A stretch of 64,000 nucleotides of DNA, from positions 34,952-98,951 of the forward strand of contig NMRA01000622.1 of NCBI GenBank assembly GCA_002633005.1, in the 5' to 3' direction. The notes beneath the pieces are model-generated. The model saw only the letters and a program-made list of their open reading frames with translations, had not been told where the DNA came from and made no database searches. This document shows, in pieces, positions 56,101-60,075 of this stretch (its first letter is position 1; every line of letters begins with the position of its first letter). The position numbers and the translations under genes are program-made. Source of the DNA: Phoronis australis (lineage: Eukaryota; Phoronida; Phoronidae).

Positions 56101-56730
56101 GAAATTTCCAAAAGTGGCCGAAAATGTTAGACAATGAAATGCGTCACAGATCGATTCTGCTTTATCCCCTGTTCACGCGACTTGCTTACAAGTCATCGGG
56201 AGGTCGGTTCTCGGTTAGTGTTCTTTTGAACTAGGATCTGGAAACAACCAAATAACGGTCGGATTAACTAGAGTTGCTTTATATTTGCCCGGTATCTGCC
56301 GAGAAGTGAAAAACTCGCATACGTTGGAAATTCCAGGTCGCATTTTGAGACTTGATACGAGCTGACAAATATCTCAGCTCGCGTTTCCAAATTTCAGGTC
56401 GCAAATGCGACCTGCAGCTCGTTATGTCGAGCCCTGCACAAGGAGGCACAGAATACATCAAATATGAGGACCCTCTTGGAAAGCAGTACTATCACTGAAG
56501 AGGCCACCCTCATTTTAAATATCACAATAATAAATAAATAATAAATAAATGACCGAAAATCTGAGGTGTCGTCTTTTTCATAGAAACCTATTTTCAAAAA
56601 CTGCATGAAAATCCATGAAGGACATCTGAACATTAAGAGGCAATCGTGGTTCAGGGCTATAGAAACTTACCCCACTGGCTATGAAGACGGGAAGATAGAC
56701 CCATCCAAGCAGCTGCAGAATGAGCAGTGC
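4842..56730 (-). CDS. SLC5-family sodium/solute cotransporter, SMIT-like (3' part of gene, 12 exons)
   Basis: Twelve exons read from high to low coordinate give about 571 residues ending at a TAA stop (4842-4844). SGLT/SMIT proteins are usually 660-720 residues, so about 100 N-terminal residues (TM1-TM2) are missing and should lie beyond 64000. The family uses the inward Na+ gradient to carry sugars or inositol across the plasma membrane through a LeuT-like fold of 14 helices. Seen here: the YTDTLQ segment, a WYWCADQ segment (Tyr290/Trp291 of human SGLT1), GYLKMFPMF (Lys321), YIQ (Gln457) and IFNSAS. FGQTPAS before WYW, MSDL in the Na2 helix and EMQGGQ are typical of SLC5A3. The C-terminal NPL...NVNLIF recalls SLC5A11. 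Family membership is near certain. Myo-inositol as substrate is inference. Exon phases agree throughout except for one extra base near 52740. Confidence 0.9.
5129..7220 (-). other. intron between exons k and l (if exon k is real)
   Basis: 2.1 kb with no repeat array or coding segment I can support. Overlapping short open frames at 6511-6769 are pyrimidine-rich and have no domain. Confidence 0.45.
7221..7308 (-). CDS. candidate SMIT-like exon k (cytoplasmic linker)
   Basis: Exon j leaves in phase 0 while exon l must be entered in phase 1, so at least one exon is missing between them. This stretch is 88 bases (3n+1), opens after CCTCAACAG and closes at GAAG|GTAAAC. It is open throughout, reading [20 protein letters not shown] and VTQTVTQEE, a polar linker. 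Its phases fit both neighbours. It has no similarity I can recognise and lacks the LxRLTxWTR motif usual after this helix, so it is supported by splice logic only. Confidence 0.45.
8046..8290 (+). repeat. tandem repeat, ~70-bp unit, about 3.5 copies
   Basis: Copies share GGGACACTCAACTCATGAGA followed by CAGGAGT, a variable middle and CTTGAGTGAAATG. The first and last copies are the most diverged. Confidence 0.75.
8390..8477 (+). repeat. low-complexity ACAAT/GCAAC stretch
   Basis: Short degenerate repeats of ACAATGCA, ACAACAC and ACAATACAAC with almost no other sequence. Confidence 0.6.
8752..8806 (+). repeat. (CA)n/(CACG)n microsatellite
   Basis: Run of ACACACACGCACGCACGCAC followed by further CA units and one CCCATA interruption. 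Confidence 0.95.
9350..9565 (-). CDS. SMIT-like exon j
   Basis: 216 bases, 72 codons, phase 0 at both ends, acceptor TTCCCAG and donor GTAAGC. It starts [20 protein letters not shown], continues [19 protein letters not shown] and NFHYMYF, and ends in a helix followed by [12 protein letters not shown]. The order matches the GAFWGL...YxxPxC..PD.RP...HYxYF...SLLT block of SLC5A3, A9 and A11. Confidence 0.95.
10020..10510 (+). repeat. direct duplication, second copy interrupted
   Basis: GTACATTCACC...CAATCTG.TTTGAAACCAA..TGGTATGCTGCA(T/A)AGGTGGA and the following (C/G)GCA..CGATAAAAA.CAG.. occur at 10020-10130 and again at 10226-10259 plus 10418-10510. The second copy contains a run of 11 G. Confidence 0.75.
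10260..10416 (+). mobile_element. short hAT-like nonautonomous insertion (157 bp)
   Basis: The upstream copy of the duplicated host segment reads GAAACCAAATGGTATGC without interruption. Here GAAACCAA and ACCAAATGGTATGC are separated by 157 bp, leaving ACCAA (10255-10259 and 10417-10421) as a 5-bp target duplication. The ends are ACAGGGACAGATCCAGGAT and CCTGAATTCGCCT, a loose inverted pair with GGGGG/CCC tracts inside. It resembles the element at 38018. Confidence 0.6.
12213..12381 (-). CDS. SMIT-like exon i (sugar-site Gln helix)
   Basis: 169 bases. It enters with the third base of a split Arg (AG|A), has acceptor TTCCACAG, and leaves in phase 0 at GTGAGT. It encodes [59 protein letters not shown] holds the Gln457 equivalent. 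EMQGGQ is close to the SMIT1 form. Confidence 0.95.
12382..15043 (-). other. intron between exons h and i
   Basis: Contains a two-module copy of the ~150-bp repeat family (12541-12878), one N (12532), and otherwise no feature I can name in 12880-15043. Confidence 0.55.
12541..12878 (+). repeat. modular repeat family copy with terminal hairpin
   Basis: Two modules (AAATTGCCACTAGGGGGCAC; GCCAAATTTCATGAA; GCGGACGCCGGACGCC), then an ACGG-type microsatellite (GACGGACGGATGGACGGAC) and a perfect hairpin, CCACATAT-AA-ATATGTGG (about 12850-12868), and GCACATAAAA. The layout resembles pearl/Helentron-like nonautonomous elements known from bivalves; that assignment is inference. Confidence 0.7.
15044..15194 (-). 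CDS. SMIT-like exon h (Na2-site helix)
   Basis: 151 bases, acceptor CCTCAG and donor GTCAGT. It reads [18 protein letters not shown], then [19 protein letters not shown] and VRELMVVG. Ser392/Ser393 of human SGLT1 correspond to Ser-Asp here. The Asp is shared with SLC5A3 (MSDLDSIF) and not with SGLT1 (MSSLTSIF), which supports the SMIT assignment. The Asp of the DIYK segment (Asp408 in SGLT1) is kept. Confidence 0.95.
15868..16142 (+). repeat. tandem repeat, ~38-44-bp unit, about 6 copies
   Basis: Degenerate copies around CTCAGACTCACAGCTGAGC followed by AGGATAA and a variable tail. The CAGCTGAG/CTCAG ends make each copy partly self-complementary. Confidence 0.8.
16640..18250 (+). other. unassigned, possibly transposon-derived tract
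   Basis: GC-richer than its surroundings, with overlapping partial frames on both strands (for example 16655-16909 plus and 17511-17804 minus) that do not continue. No RT, transposase or integrase motif could be read, so the origin is a guess. Confidence 0.25.
20520..22052 (+). repeat. long modular repeat, about 10 degenerate ~120-165-bp modules
   Basis: The anchor (A)AATTGCCACTAGGGGGCAC or a decayed form recurs near 20528, 20836, 20959, 21105, 21237, 21359, 21523, 21660, 21806 and 21962. Each anchor is followed by GTCCGAAA/GTCTGAAA, GCCAAATTTTCA and GGAGATACAGC elements. It ends with GACGCTGGACGCCCAGACA and a decayed hairpin (CCCACACTATGTAGGAGC). Confidence 0.75.
22720..23025 (+). repeat. 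dispersed repeat end of a different family
   Basis: Self-similar pieces (CCTTGAGAAAT twice, at about 22736 and 22907) run into ACATACAGACGGACGCG and a small hairpin ATCCCCTTTGGTGGGGGAT. This is the style of ending seen in short interspersed repeats of marine invertebrates. Confidence 0.45.
23155..24108 (+). repeat. modular repeat, about 6 modules at ~150-bp spacing
   Basis: Anchors at about 23168, 23470, 23617, 23768 and 23918 give spacings of 302, 147, 151 and 150 bp. Two module flavours alternate (AAATTGCCACTAGG.GG and AAAATGGC(T/A)ACTA). The right end shares the GCGGACGCCGGATGCCCAGA, GATGACGGCAATATG, CCACATATAAATA end with 12541-12878. Confidence 0.8.
24793..24900 (-). CDS. SMIT-like exon g (cysteine-rich extracellular loop)
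   Basis: 108 bases, acceptor TTTAG and donor GTAAGT. With the split Asp it reads [23 protein letters not shown] in two parts (DEVGCV, then the cysteines), followed by [12 protein letters not shown]. The four-cysteine pattern (C-x4-C-x3-C-x5-C) and AYPRLV are diagnostic for the SGLT/SMIT group of SLC5. Confidence 0.95.
24901..26516 (-). other. intron between exons f and g
   Basis: Holds a tandem repeat at 25660-25865. The rest shows no recognisable feature. Confidence 0.5.
25660..25865 (+). repeat. tandem repeat, ~60-bp unit, about 4 copies
   Basis: Copies carry ATAATC(A/T)(C/T)(C/T)GAATG(T/C)TTGTACC(T/C)AG followed by TCA or CCA and a variable GACTTT.ATTA. Confidence 0.75.
26517..26652 (-). 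CDS. SMIT-like exon f
   Basis: 136 bases, entering in phase 0 after TGTTACAG and leaving in phase 1 (AAA G|GTTGGT). It encodes [18 protein letters not shown], then [15 protein letters not shown] and [10 protein letters not shown]. The Lys in GYLK corresponds to Lys321 of human SGLT1, part of the sugar site. The donor GTTGGT is weak; a GTAAAC four bases on would break the phase. Its acceptor side is the source, or a member, of the adjacent ~54-bp tandem array at 26626-26916. Confidence 0.93.
26626..26916 (+). repeat. minisatellite carrying the exon f acceptor junction, ~54-bp unit, 5 copies
   Basis: The unit (GT.ATACCATCATC, TGTAACACACTAGATTATTA, CAAGTAGTGTCAGGGCAC) recurs with its CACTAGATT core at about 26659, 26707, 26760, 26815 and 26870 (periods 48, 53, 55, 55). 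On the gene strand each copy contains a TGTTACAG-like acceptor and the exon start ATGATGGTACAACGTGCCC or a close variant. The copy at 26645-26652 is the real exon edge. Confidence 0.9.
28205..29166. mobile_element. foldback/MITE-like element with GAGAATTTTC repeats (~960 bp)
   Basis: Left end TTTGCCTTATGAAAAAA and right end, read inverted, TTTACCCTCATGAAAAAA pair as terminal inverted repeats. The left arm (to about 28470) is rich in CTCACT-GTGAGAATTTT motifs. The right arm (from about 28965) has the same motifs inverted (AAATTCTCACTGAATTC). The middle encodes nothing recognisable. No clear target duplication. Confidence 0.65.
29922..29991 (-). repeat. tRNA-like SINE head
   Basis: On the minus strand, TAGCTTAGTGTAAGAGC (A box) and GGTTCGATTCC (B box) are about 40 nt apart, as in tRNA-derived SINEs. 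The surrounding sequence (GTTGGCCAA, AACACAGAAAAATCAGGA) is shared with the next copy. It lacks proper stems for a working tRNA. Confidence 0.7.
30062..30416. mobile_element. foldback of two head-to-head tRNA-like SINE copies
   Basis: Left arm from TTTTTCACATGGGATTTGG, ACAATTA, GTTAATTAGAT, GTTGGCCAATAGTGAATCA to GGTCTCTAAA. The right arm repeats all of these in inverted order to end CCAAATCTCGCATGAAAAA. Arms are about 150-170 bp with a ~40-bp centre. The left arm contains the tRNA-like region 30168-30239. Either a foldback element or two SINEs inserted in opposite directions. Confidence 0.75.
30168..30239 (-). repeat. tRNA-like SINE head inside the foldback
   Basis: On the minus strand GAGCTCAGTGGTAAGAGC (A box) and GGTTCGATTCC (B box) are kept intact, flanked by GGGTCCTCAG and GGTTCCTGATT. 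Both internal RNA polymerase III promoter boxes look intact. Confidence 0.75.
30917..31125 (-). CDS. SMIT-like exon e (extracellular loop and sugar-site helix)
   Basis: 209 bases, acceptor AAAG and donor GTACAT after CAG, leaving in phase 0. It reads [19 protein letters not shown], then an extracellular loop with two N-glycosylation sequons (NTT and NST), [30 protein letters not shown] and finally [10 protein letters not shown]. The last segment carries the residues equivalent to Tyr290 and Trp291 of human SGLT1. FGQTPAS is the SMIT1 form; SGLT1 has FGMSIL here. Confidence 0.95.
31300..31690 (-). repeat. dispersed repeat, pair with 33890-34340
   Basis: Shared in order with 33890-34340: GTTACCAATAACATGACCAAA, ATATTCAAGA(T/C)GA, AACTTTCAT(G/A)TGAA(C/T)CC(G/A)AT, CATTTCTGA(G/T)ATAA. 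Same orientation in both places, about 2.6 kb apart. Confidence 0.65.
31695..32784. mobile_element. possible DNA element bounded by CTTGGCGGAA motifs (~1.1 kb)
   Basis: ACTTGGCGGAA at 31696-31706 and its inverted form TTCCGCCAAGT at 32773-32783 could be terminal repeats. The right end also has a perfect 10-bp hairpin (32760-32769 with 32773-32782). Inside are a GAC/GAT-rich purine tract (31712-31790) and a stem at 32583-32598/32609-32624. No target duplication is evident. Confidence 0.4.
32583..32624. repeat. 16-bp stem-loop
   Basis: TCGGATACAAAATGGC pairs with GCCATTTTGTGTCCGA, with one mismatch in 16, around a 10-nt CG-rich loop. Confidence 0.8.
32849..32929 (-). CDS. SMIT-like exon d
   Basis: Eighty-one bases, entering in phase 1 (Gly split G|GT) and leaving in phase 1 (Ser split A|GT), with acceptor CCTCAG and donor GTATGT. 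It encodes [20 protein letters not shown] and then VVLMIL, the hallmark GGL-AVIYTD-LQ helix of SLC5. It is separated from exon c by a 19.8-kb intron. Confidence 0.93.
33251..33276 (+). repeat. (GAATT)n microsatellite
   Basis: Four to five units of GAATT, the last ones decayed. Confidence 0.8.
33890..34340 (-). repeat. dispersed repeat, pair with 31300-31690
   Basis: Same ordered motifs as the copy at 31300-31690 (AATAATATGACCAAATCTT, TATTCAAGACGA, CTTTCATATGAATCC). Divergence is high, so the insertions are old. Confidence 0.65.
34705..35275 (+). repeat. minisatellite, ~28-32-bp unit, about 18 copies
   Basis: Degenerate copies of GAAGTCCCTACCAACCCCTC followed by ATA(T/C)AGGA. Unit length drifts between about 25 and 35 bp. 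Confidence 0.9.
35434..35510 (+). repeat. short stem-loop repeat, copy 1
   Basis: GGTCTGATATATTGTGCCC, ATTTTGAGAAACAGTTTT, AACGGGCATCAAACTG. The GCCC/GGGC and AACAGTTT/AAACTG parts are inverted to each other. Partner copy at 40524. Confidence 0.6.
38018..38338 (+). mobile_element. hAT-like nonautonomous element (321 bp)
   Basis: Starts CAGTGGCGGATCTAGGAT and ends CCTAAATCCGCCTATG, inverted repeats matching at 13 of 16. It is flanked on both sides by TGGAATT (at least GAATT directly adjacent: 38013-38017 and 38339-38343). G8 and C8 tracts lie just inside. CAGTGGCGGATC-type ends are common in hAT-like MITEs. Confidence 0.75.
40524..40605 (+). repeat. short stem-loop repeat, copy 2
   Basis: GTCTGATATATTGTGCCCAC, ATTTTGAAAACCAATTTTA, AATAATGGGCATTAAACTGG. 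Same order and inverted parts as 35434-35510. Confidence 0.6.
40947..42321. mobile_element. inverted-repeat element with AAACTTAAGTTTTT subterminal repeats (~1.4 kb)
   Basis: Left end TACAAAAATGAACATAATAA GTTTTTC and the inverted right end TACAAAAATGACCTTAATAA GTTTTC match closely. The left 350 bp are dominated by ACTTAAG-TTTTTC copies in both directions. The middle has no transposase. One N at 41527. No target duplication found. Confidence 0.65.
45958..46325 (+). repeat. tandem repeat, ~75-bp unit, about 5 copies
   Basis: Copies share (G/A)CTGACAACT(T/G)CCAG(T/C)C followed by TAGC.AGGAGC(A/T)C and TAATGGAAAGA-CTTAGC. Lies in the centre of the inverted-repeat structure. Confidence 0.75.
47549..47618 (+). 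repeat. tRNA-like sequence (probable SINE head)
   Basis: A 7-bp acceptor-like stem (GTGTGGC with GTCACAC), TGGCCTGGTTGATAAGTGC as A-box region, and a perfect T arm GTGGG-TTCGAGT-CCCAC. The anticodon arm does not pair, so a functional tRNA is unlikely. A tRNA-derived SINE or tRNA pseudogene fits better. Confidence 0.6.
52690..52796 (-). CDS. SMIT-like exon c, with one-base frameshift
   Basis: It reads [18 protein letters not shown], then must change frame to continue [17 protein letters not shown]. Relatives have LYSGALFIQ-SLGWNLYxS with no interruption, so the intended protein is clear on both sides. The exon is 107 nt. Its flanking phases (0 at the acceptor after TTTCAG, 1 at donor GTAAGC) need 106. 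In the conceptual reading CTT TAT CTC the window has one additional A (CTTTAATCTC, minus strand, about 52739-52743). Read literally, a TAA stop follows SL. An assembly indel is the simplest cause; a null allele or pseudogene is the alternative. Confidence 0.88.
52797..53694 (-). other. intron between exons b and c
   Basis: About 0.9 kb, no repeat or other feature recognised. Confidence 0.5.
53695..53799 (-). CDS. SMIT-like exon b
   Basis: Thirty-five codons, phase 0 at both ends, acceptor CCTCAG and donor GTAAGT. It begins [17 protein letters not shown] and ends LLYIFTKVS. This matches the very conserved TMPEYLxKRFGGxRIQVY...LYIFTK block of SLC5 sugar and inositol carriers (cytoplasmic loop plus the following helix). 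Confidence 0.93.
54799..56436. mobile_element. hAT-like nonautonomous element (1638 bp)
   Basis: Left end CAGGGATCGACGCTATTAAA, right end (inverted) CAGGGCTCGACATAACGAGC, a terminus typical of hAT elements. It is flanked by CACAA (54794-54798 and 56437-56441). Subterminal GCTCGC/AGGTCGCATTT motifs occur in both ends. Inside, a ~305-bp direct duplication (from about 55041 and 55346) shares GGACCCATTCCAGAGTGCA and TTTGTCTGTCATGGGTCATT. No transposase frame. Confidence 0.8.
56515..56548 (+). repeat. (AATA/AAT)n microsatellite
   Basis: AATAATAAATAAATAATAAA followed by TAAATG. Confidence 0.85.
56671..56730 (-). CDS. SMIT-like exon a (first exon visible)
   Basis: Sixty bases, twenty codons, phase 0 at both ends, acceptor TTCTAG and donor GTAAGT. 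It reads [10 protein letters not shown]...FIASG, the TM3 region of SGLT/SMIT proteins, where the family has LGW followed by a P-x-YI(A/R)SG turn. The Gly at its end joins directly to VCTLPEF of the next exon. The preceding exon (with GSGHFVGLAG-type sequence) was not found between 56731 and 64000, so the upstream intron exceeds 7 kb. Confidence 0.85.
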
Positions 56731-57224
56731 CTAGAACAAGTCCAAAAATAAATGTATTAAGCATGGTATTTCAACACATCTCAGATGCAAGTCAGTTTTG
56801 AGTCCAAATGATTACAAAACCAGGTCAAACTCACTACCTCAGCTAAAAAGTTTTCAAAACTGAATTCACCTACCTTTCTCTTCCCACTTAAGTAAACCAA
56901 CACACATATCATTTTTGCAATTCTTTAATTTTGTTTGAAAACCAAATCCTTTTGTGTTGATCCCAGACATCATTACTGCCCTTAAAGCACAAAATAGCAT
57001 TTAAAAGTGAATCTAAAGAATTATTCGATAGTCAAAAGTGTCCCTTACTACTTGGCTTATTCTCAAAACTATAGATAAGACTGTAGTGTCTACTTGACTT
57101 ATTCTCACAACTACGGAAAAGACTGTTGTATTCCTACACCAACACAAAGCTAAAATTTTAGACAAAAGCGACTACTTGATAGAATCAAGTGGAGCCCTGT
57201 TAACAGCTAGCAGAAGTGAAAAAC

Positions 57225-57975
57225 AGCACCGATGGTTTCATTTAGTTCTATCACTGAGACAACTGACGTCAGTGTCCAGGCAGAGAAGTTATCACTACAT
57301 TGTGTACTCCAGGAAACAGAGGTGTCGGTGTACTCCAGGAAACAAAGTCTGATGTTTTCCACTAGATTGTGTACTCTAGTGAACAGGGATGTTATCACAG
57401 GTGTACTCTAGAAAACAGGACCACTACATAATAGTGTACTCTAGTTTAGAAAACAGAATCTGATGTTTTCTCAACATTGTGTACTCAAGTTTAAGAAACA
57501 GGAGTTATCACTACATTGTATACTCTAGGGAACAGAATCTGTTTTCACTACATTGTGTAGTGTAGGAAACAAGGATGTCATTACATAATGTGTACTCTAG
57601 GAAACAGAGGTATTTTCTCTACATTGTGTACTCCAGCAAACAGAGGTGCTTTCACTGCATTGTGTAGTCTAGGAAACAAAGGTGTCATCACTACATTAAT
57701 GTGTCCCATACTCTAGGAAACAGAGACGTTTTCACTACATTGTGTACTCTAGGAAACACTATGAGGCGTTTTCACTTCAATGTGTATAGTCTAGGAAACA
57801 AGGTGTCATCACTACATTAATGTGTACTCTAGGAAACAGAGGAGTTTTCACTACATTGTGTAGTCCAGGAAAGAAGGGTGTCATCATTGCATTATGTGTT
57901 CTTGAGCAGAGGTGTTATCACTCTATTGTGCATTCTAGTGAACATATGTGTTATTGCTACACTGTGTACGGTTTC
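57225..57975 (+). repeat. minisatellite, ~36-bp unit, about 20 copies
   Basis: Unit is GTGTACTCTAGGAAACAGAG followed by GTGTTTTCACTACATT. Variants alternate GTGTAGTCTAGGAAACAAGG with GTGTCATCACTACATTAAT, suggesting a two-unit higher-order pattern in 57580-57850. Confidence 0.9.
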
Positions 57976-59773
57976 GGAGATCATTGCTTTAGTTTGTTCG
58001 AAATACAGTTCTGATCGAAAAGAGGTTCCCATTGAACGAGCTTAACCAGTCCGACCTAGGGTGATCCTTAACCAGAGTGAGGGTAGGCTTCGACTGGAAG
58101 GCCGTTGAACTCAGTTGGGTTGAGACTCAACTTAAGAATGGCCTTGGCTGGATCTCGGATGGACTGCGGTTATTGAGGCATTTAATGTCCGGGAGGTTAC
58201 TCCTGTATATGCTACTACTGAATACTGAACCAGCATTCATGCCTCGGCCTGCTCACACGTTTTTGTTAAGTTTGTGCTCTTTATGTTGAATGTAATATAT
58301 TAGTTTATACATTGAACGCAAGAATTTTCGGGAACTCTTATGGGTTAAAAGTAGAAAGATTTGGAAAGGTGAAAATCGAGTGAAGAGTGTTCCAAAGAGC
58401 TGGTGCAACAACTGTGAAAGGCAGGATCAACCATAAGTTTTTGTGTTTGAGCTTAGGTCACTGAGGATTATGTCTATCCTCATTGGAATGCAACTATCCA
58501 GAAGGCTCTGAAATGCACATAAGTCCCCCAAGTACATTTTAATCTTAATTGTTAGGCCAGCTGTTGAAATTTCCTTGGTATCAGTCTTGTCCCTTCCTCT
58601 ATTGTGAATCAGTTCACTGTCCACACTAATCCCTTTAATAAAGTGGCTCACCCAACCTAAACCATTGGAAAACGCCCTTTCACTACATGCTCATTAACAT
58701 GCTATTTACAAACATTGTGACAGCTATAGTGTATACCTGAGGTGGCACTGAATAGTTAGGCTGCGGCCACAGCTAATTTGCACTCCCAAAATATAGAAAT
58801 TTTGGGGTAGGCCAAGTTTGGGGGCATTTTGTAGGTGGGCATTGCACGTAGGCTCAGTGAATGTGGTTTGTTTGTATTTGTGAACATGCTGTGAATAAAA
58901 AAAGGCCACTTTCTTGGCTGTAGCTGCACTCTTCTTCAAGATGGCGGCCCCCGGCTGCAATTGTGCATTGTGGGGTAGCGACCGAGAAATTGGCTGTGAT
59001 TTTAGGTAGCCCTCAAACAAGCAAGAATTGCCAAAAAACTAGTTGGTTGACAGTACTTTTGGACCACATTTTCTGAATCGGTAGGAAATTTGCTTTCAGA
59101 CTCTAATGTTGGTTTTAGTCGTGCATCGGCAGGGAAGTGGTGTTTTTCGGGTGAAAAGTGCCGATTTTGCATTTTTTTGCCCTTATTTTTCTTAGTCTAG
59201 CTTGGTTTTGAGTGGGAATGAAATGGTCAAAAATACAAGAAAGAATAAAGTTTCTGTGCTCATCTGCTGGGCTTTTTATGTGAAATAATTGAAAACATGC
59301 CATTCTTTGCATCCTGTTTTTGACAGAGTGAAGAAAAGGTTACAAATCAAGTGATGTGTGTTTTGCTAGACAAAACCCAGTGAGAACTGTTCTGTGCCTC
59401 CTGAGGGTCATTTGACCAACTTTGATGTTGTTTTTGTTGACATGATCCATGGCCTGGTTTCTTAGATGTAACTTGCTATTTATGACCTTGTCCACTTTTG
59501 GTACATGAAGGTAGTGACCCATGCAGTTTTATTCCAACAATACAAGCAGGTGGCTTTGAACTTTAAAAATTCCAGTGCTTTGAAGGTTAACTGCGAAATC
59601 ATGATCAGGCCCAGGGATCGGGAAAGTTTGGGTAAAGTAAGCGATAACGTCAGTGAAACTATAGCTGCATCTCAAATTAAACAGCACTATTTAGTGATAT
59701 TACAGCACACATCTCAGATGTACATCTAAGGCGATATTTTTTCAAATGAGACAATATTATTTAGTCTCAAAGT

Positions 59774-59792
59774 GTGCGGAACGGTTCCGCAC
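59774..59792. repeat. isolated 19-bp palindrome at the array edge
   Basis: GTGCGGAAC-G-GTTCCGCAC is perfect around a single central base. It lies about 100 bp before the 21-bp array and has the same core as the boxes downstream. Confidence 0.95.
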
Positions 59793-59895
59793 TTTTTTAA
59801 TATCAACTTAGGGCCATAAAAATTGTATGTAACACATCTATACCTTAGCCTAAACATGTTTACAATGTTACATTTTTATGAGAGCGGAATAAATG

Positions 59896-60075
59896 TGCGG
59901 AATATTCCGCAAGTGTGCGGATTCCGCAGACTTTGCGGAATATTCCGCATTCAGTGCGGAATATTCCGCATTCAGTGCAGAATATTATGCAGATTTTGCG
60001 GAATATTACGCAGATTTCTCGGAATATTCCGCAGATTTTGCGGAACCATTCCGCATACGGAACCGTTCCGCAGAC
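59896..60075. repeat. array of 16-bp palindromes at 21-bp period
   Basis: TGCGGAATATTCCGCA or close variants begin at 59934, 59955, 59976, 59997, 60018 and 60039, exactly 21 bp apart, each followed by a 5-bp spacer (TTCAG or GATTT). Further copies are at 59896 and a 13-bp form at 59914. The last unit changes to GGAACC-ATTCCGC and leads into the satellite. Open frames here (CGIFR-type heptads) are artefacts of a period divisible by three. Confidence 0.95.

Larger units (their letters stand above)
54165..56645 (+). repeat. modular ~150-bp repeat copy, split by an insertion
   Basis: Anchors at about 54365, 54481 (AAAATTGCCACTAGGGAGTC), 54636 and 54786. The last one runs ATTGCCACAA, is broken at 54799, and resumes CACAAGGAGGCACAGAATAC at 56437, continuing through TGCATGAAAATCCATGAAGG to about 56645. 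Same family as 20520-22052 and 23155-24108. Confidence 0.75.
53800..56670 (-). other. intron between exons a and b
   Basis: Holds a short tandem duplication (about 53870-54000, ~73-bp unit with CCATTG(T/C)T(T/A)AGACAATACC) and a modular repeat split by a hAT-like element. Nothing else recognised. Confidence 0.6.

Noticed and set aside
59896-60075. CRISPR-like look of regularly spaced short repeats
   Set aside because: Spacers are only 5 bp and nearly identical, and the genome is clearly eukaryotic (spliced gene, SINEs).
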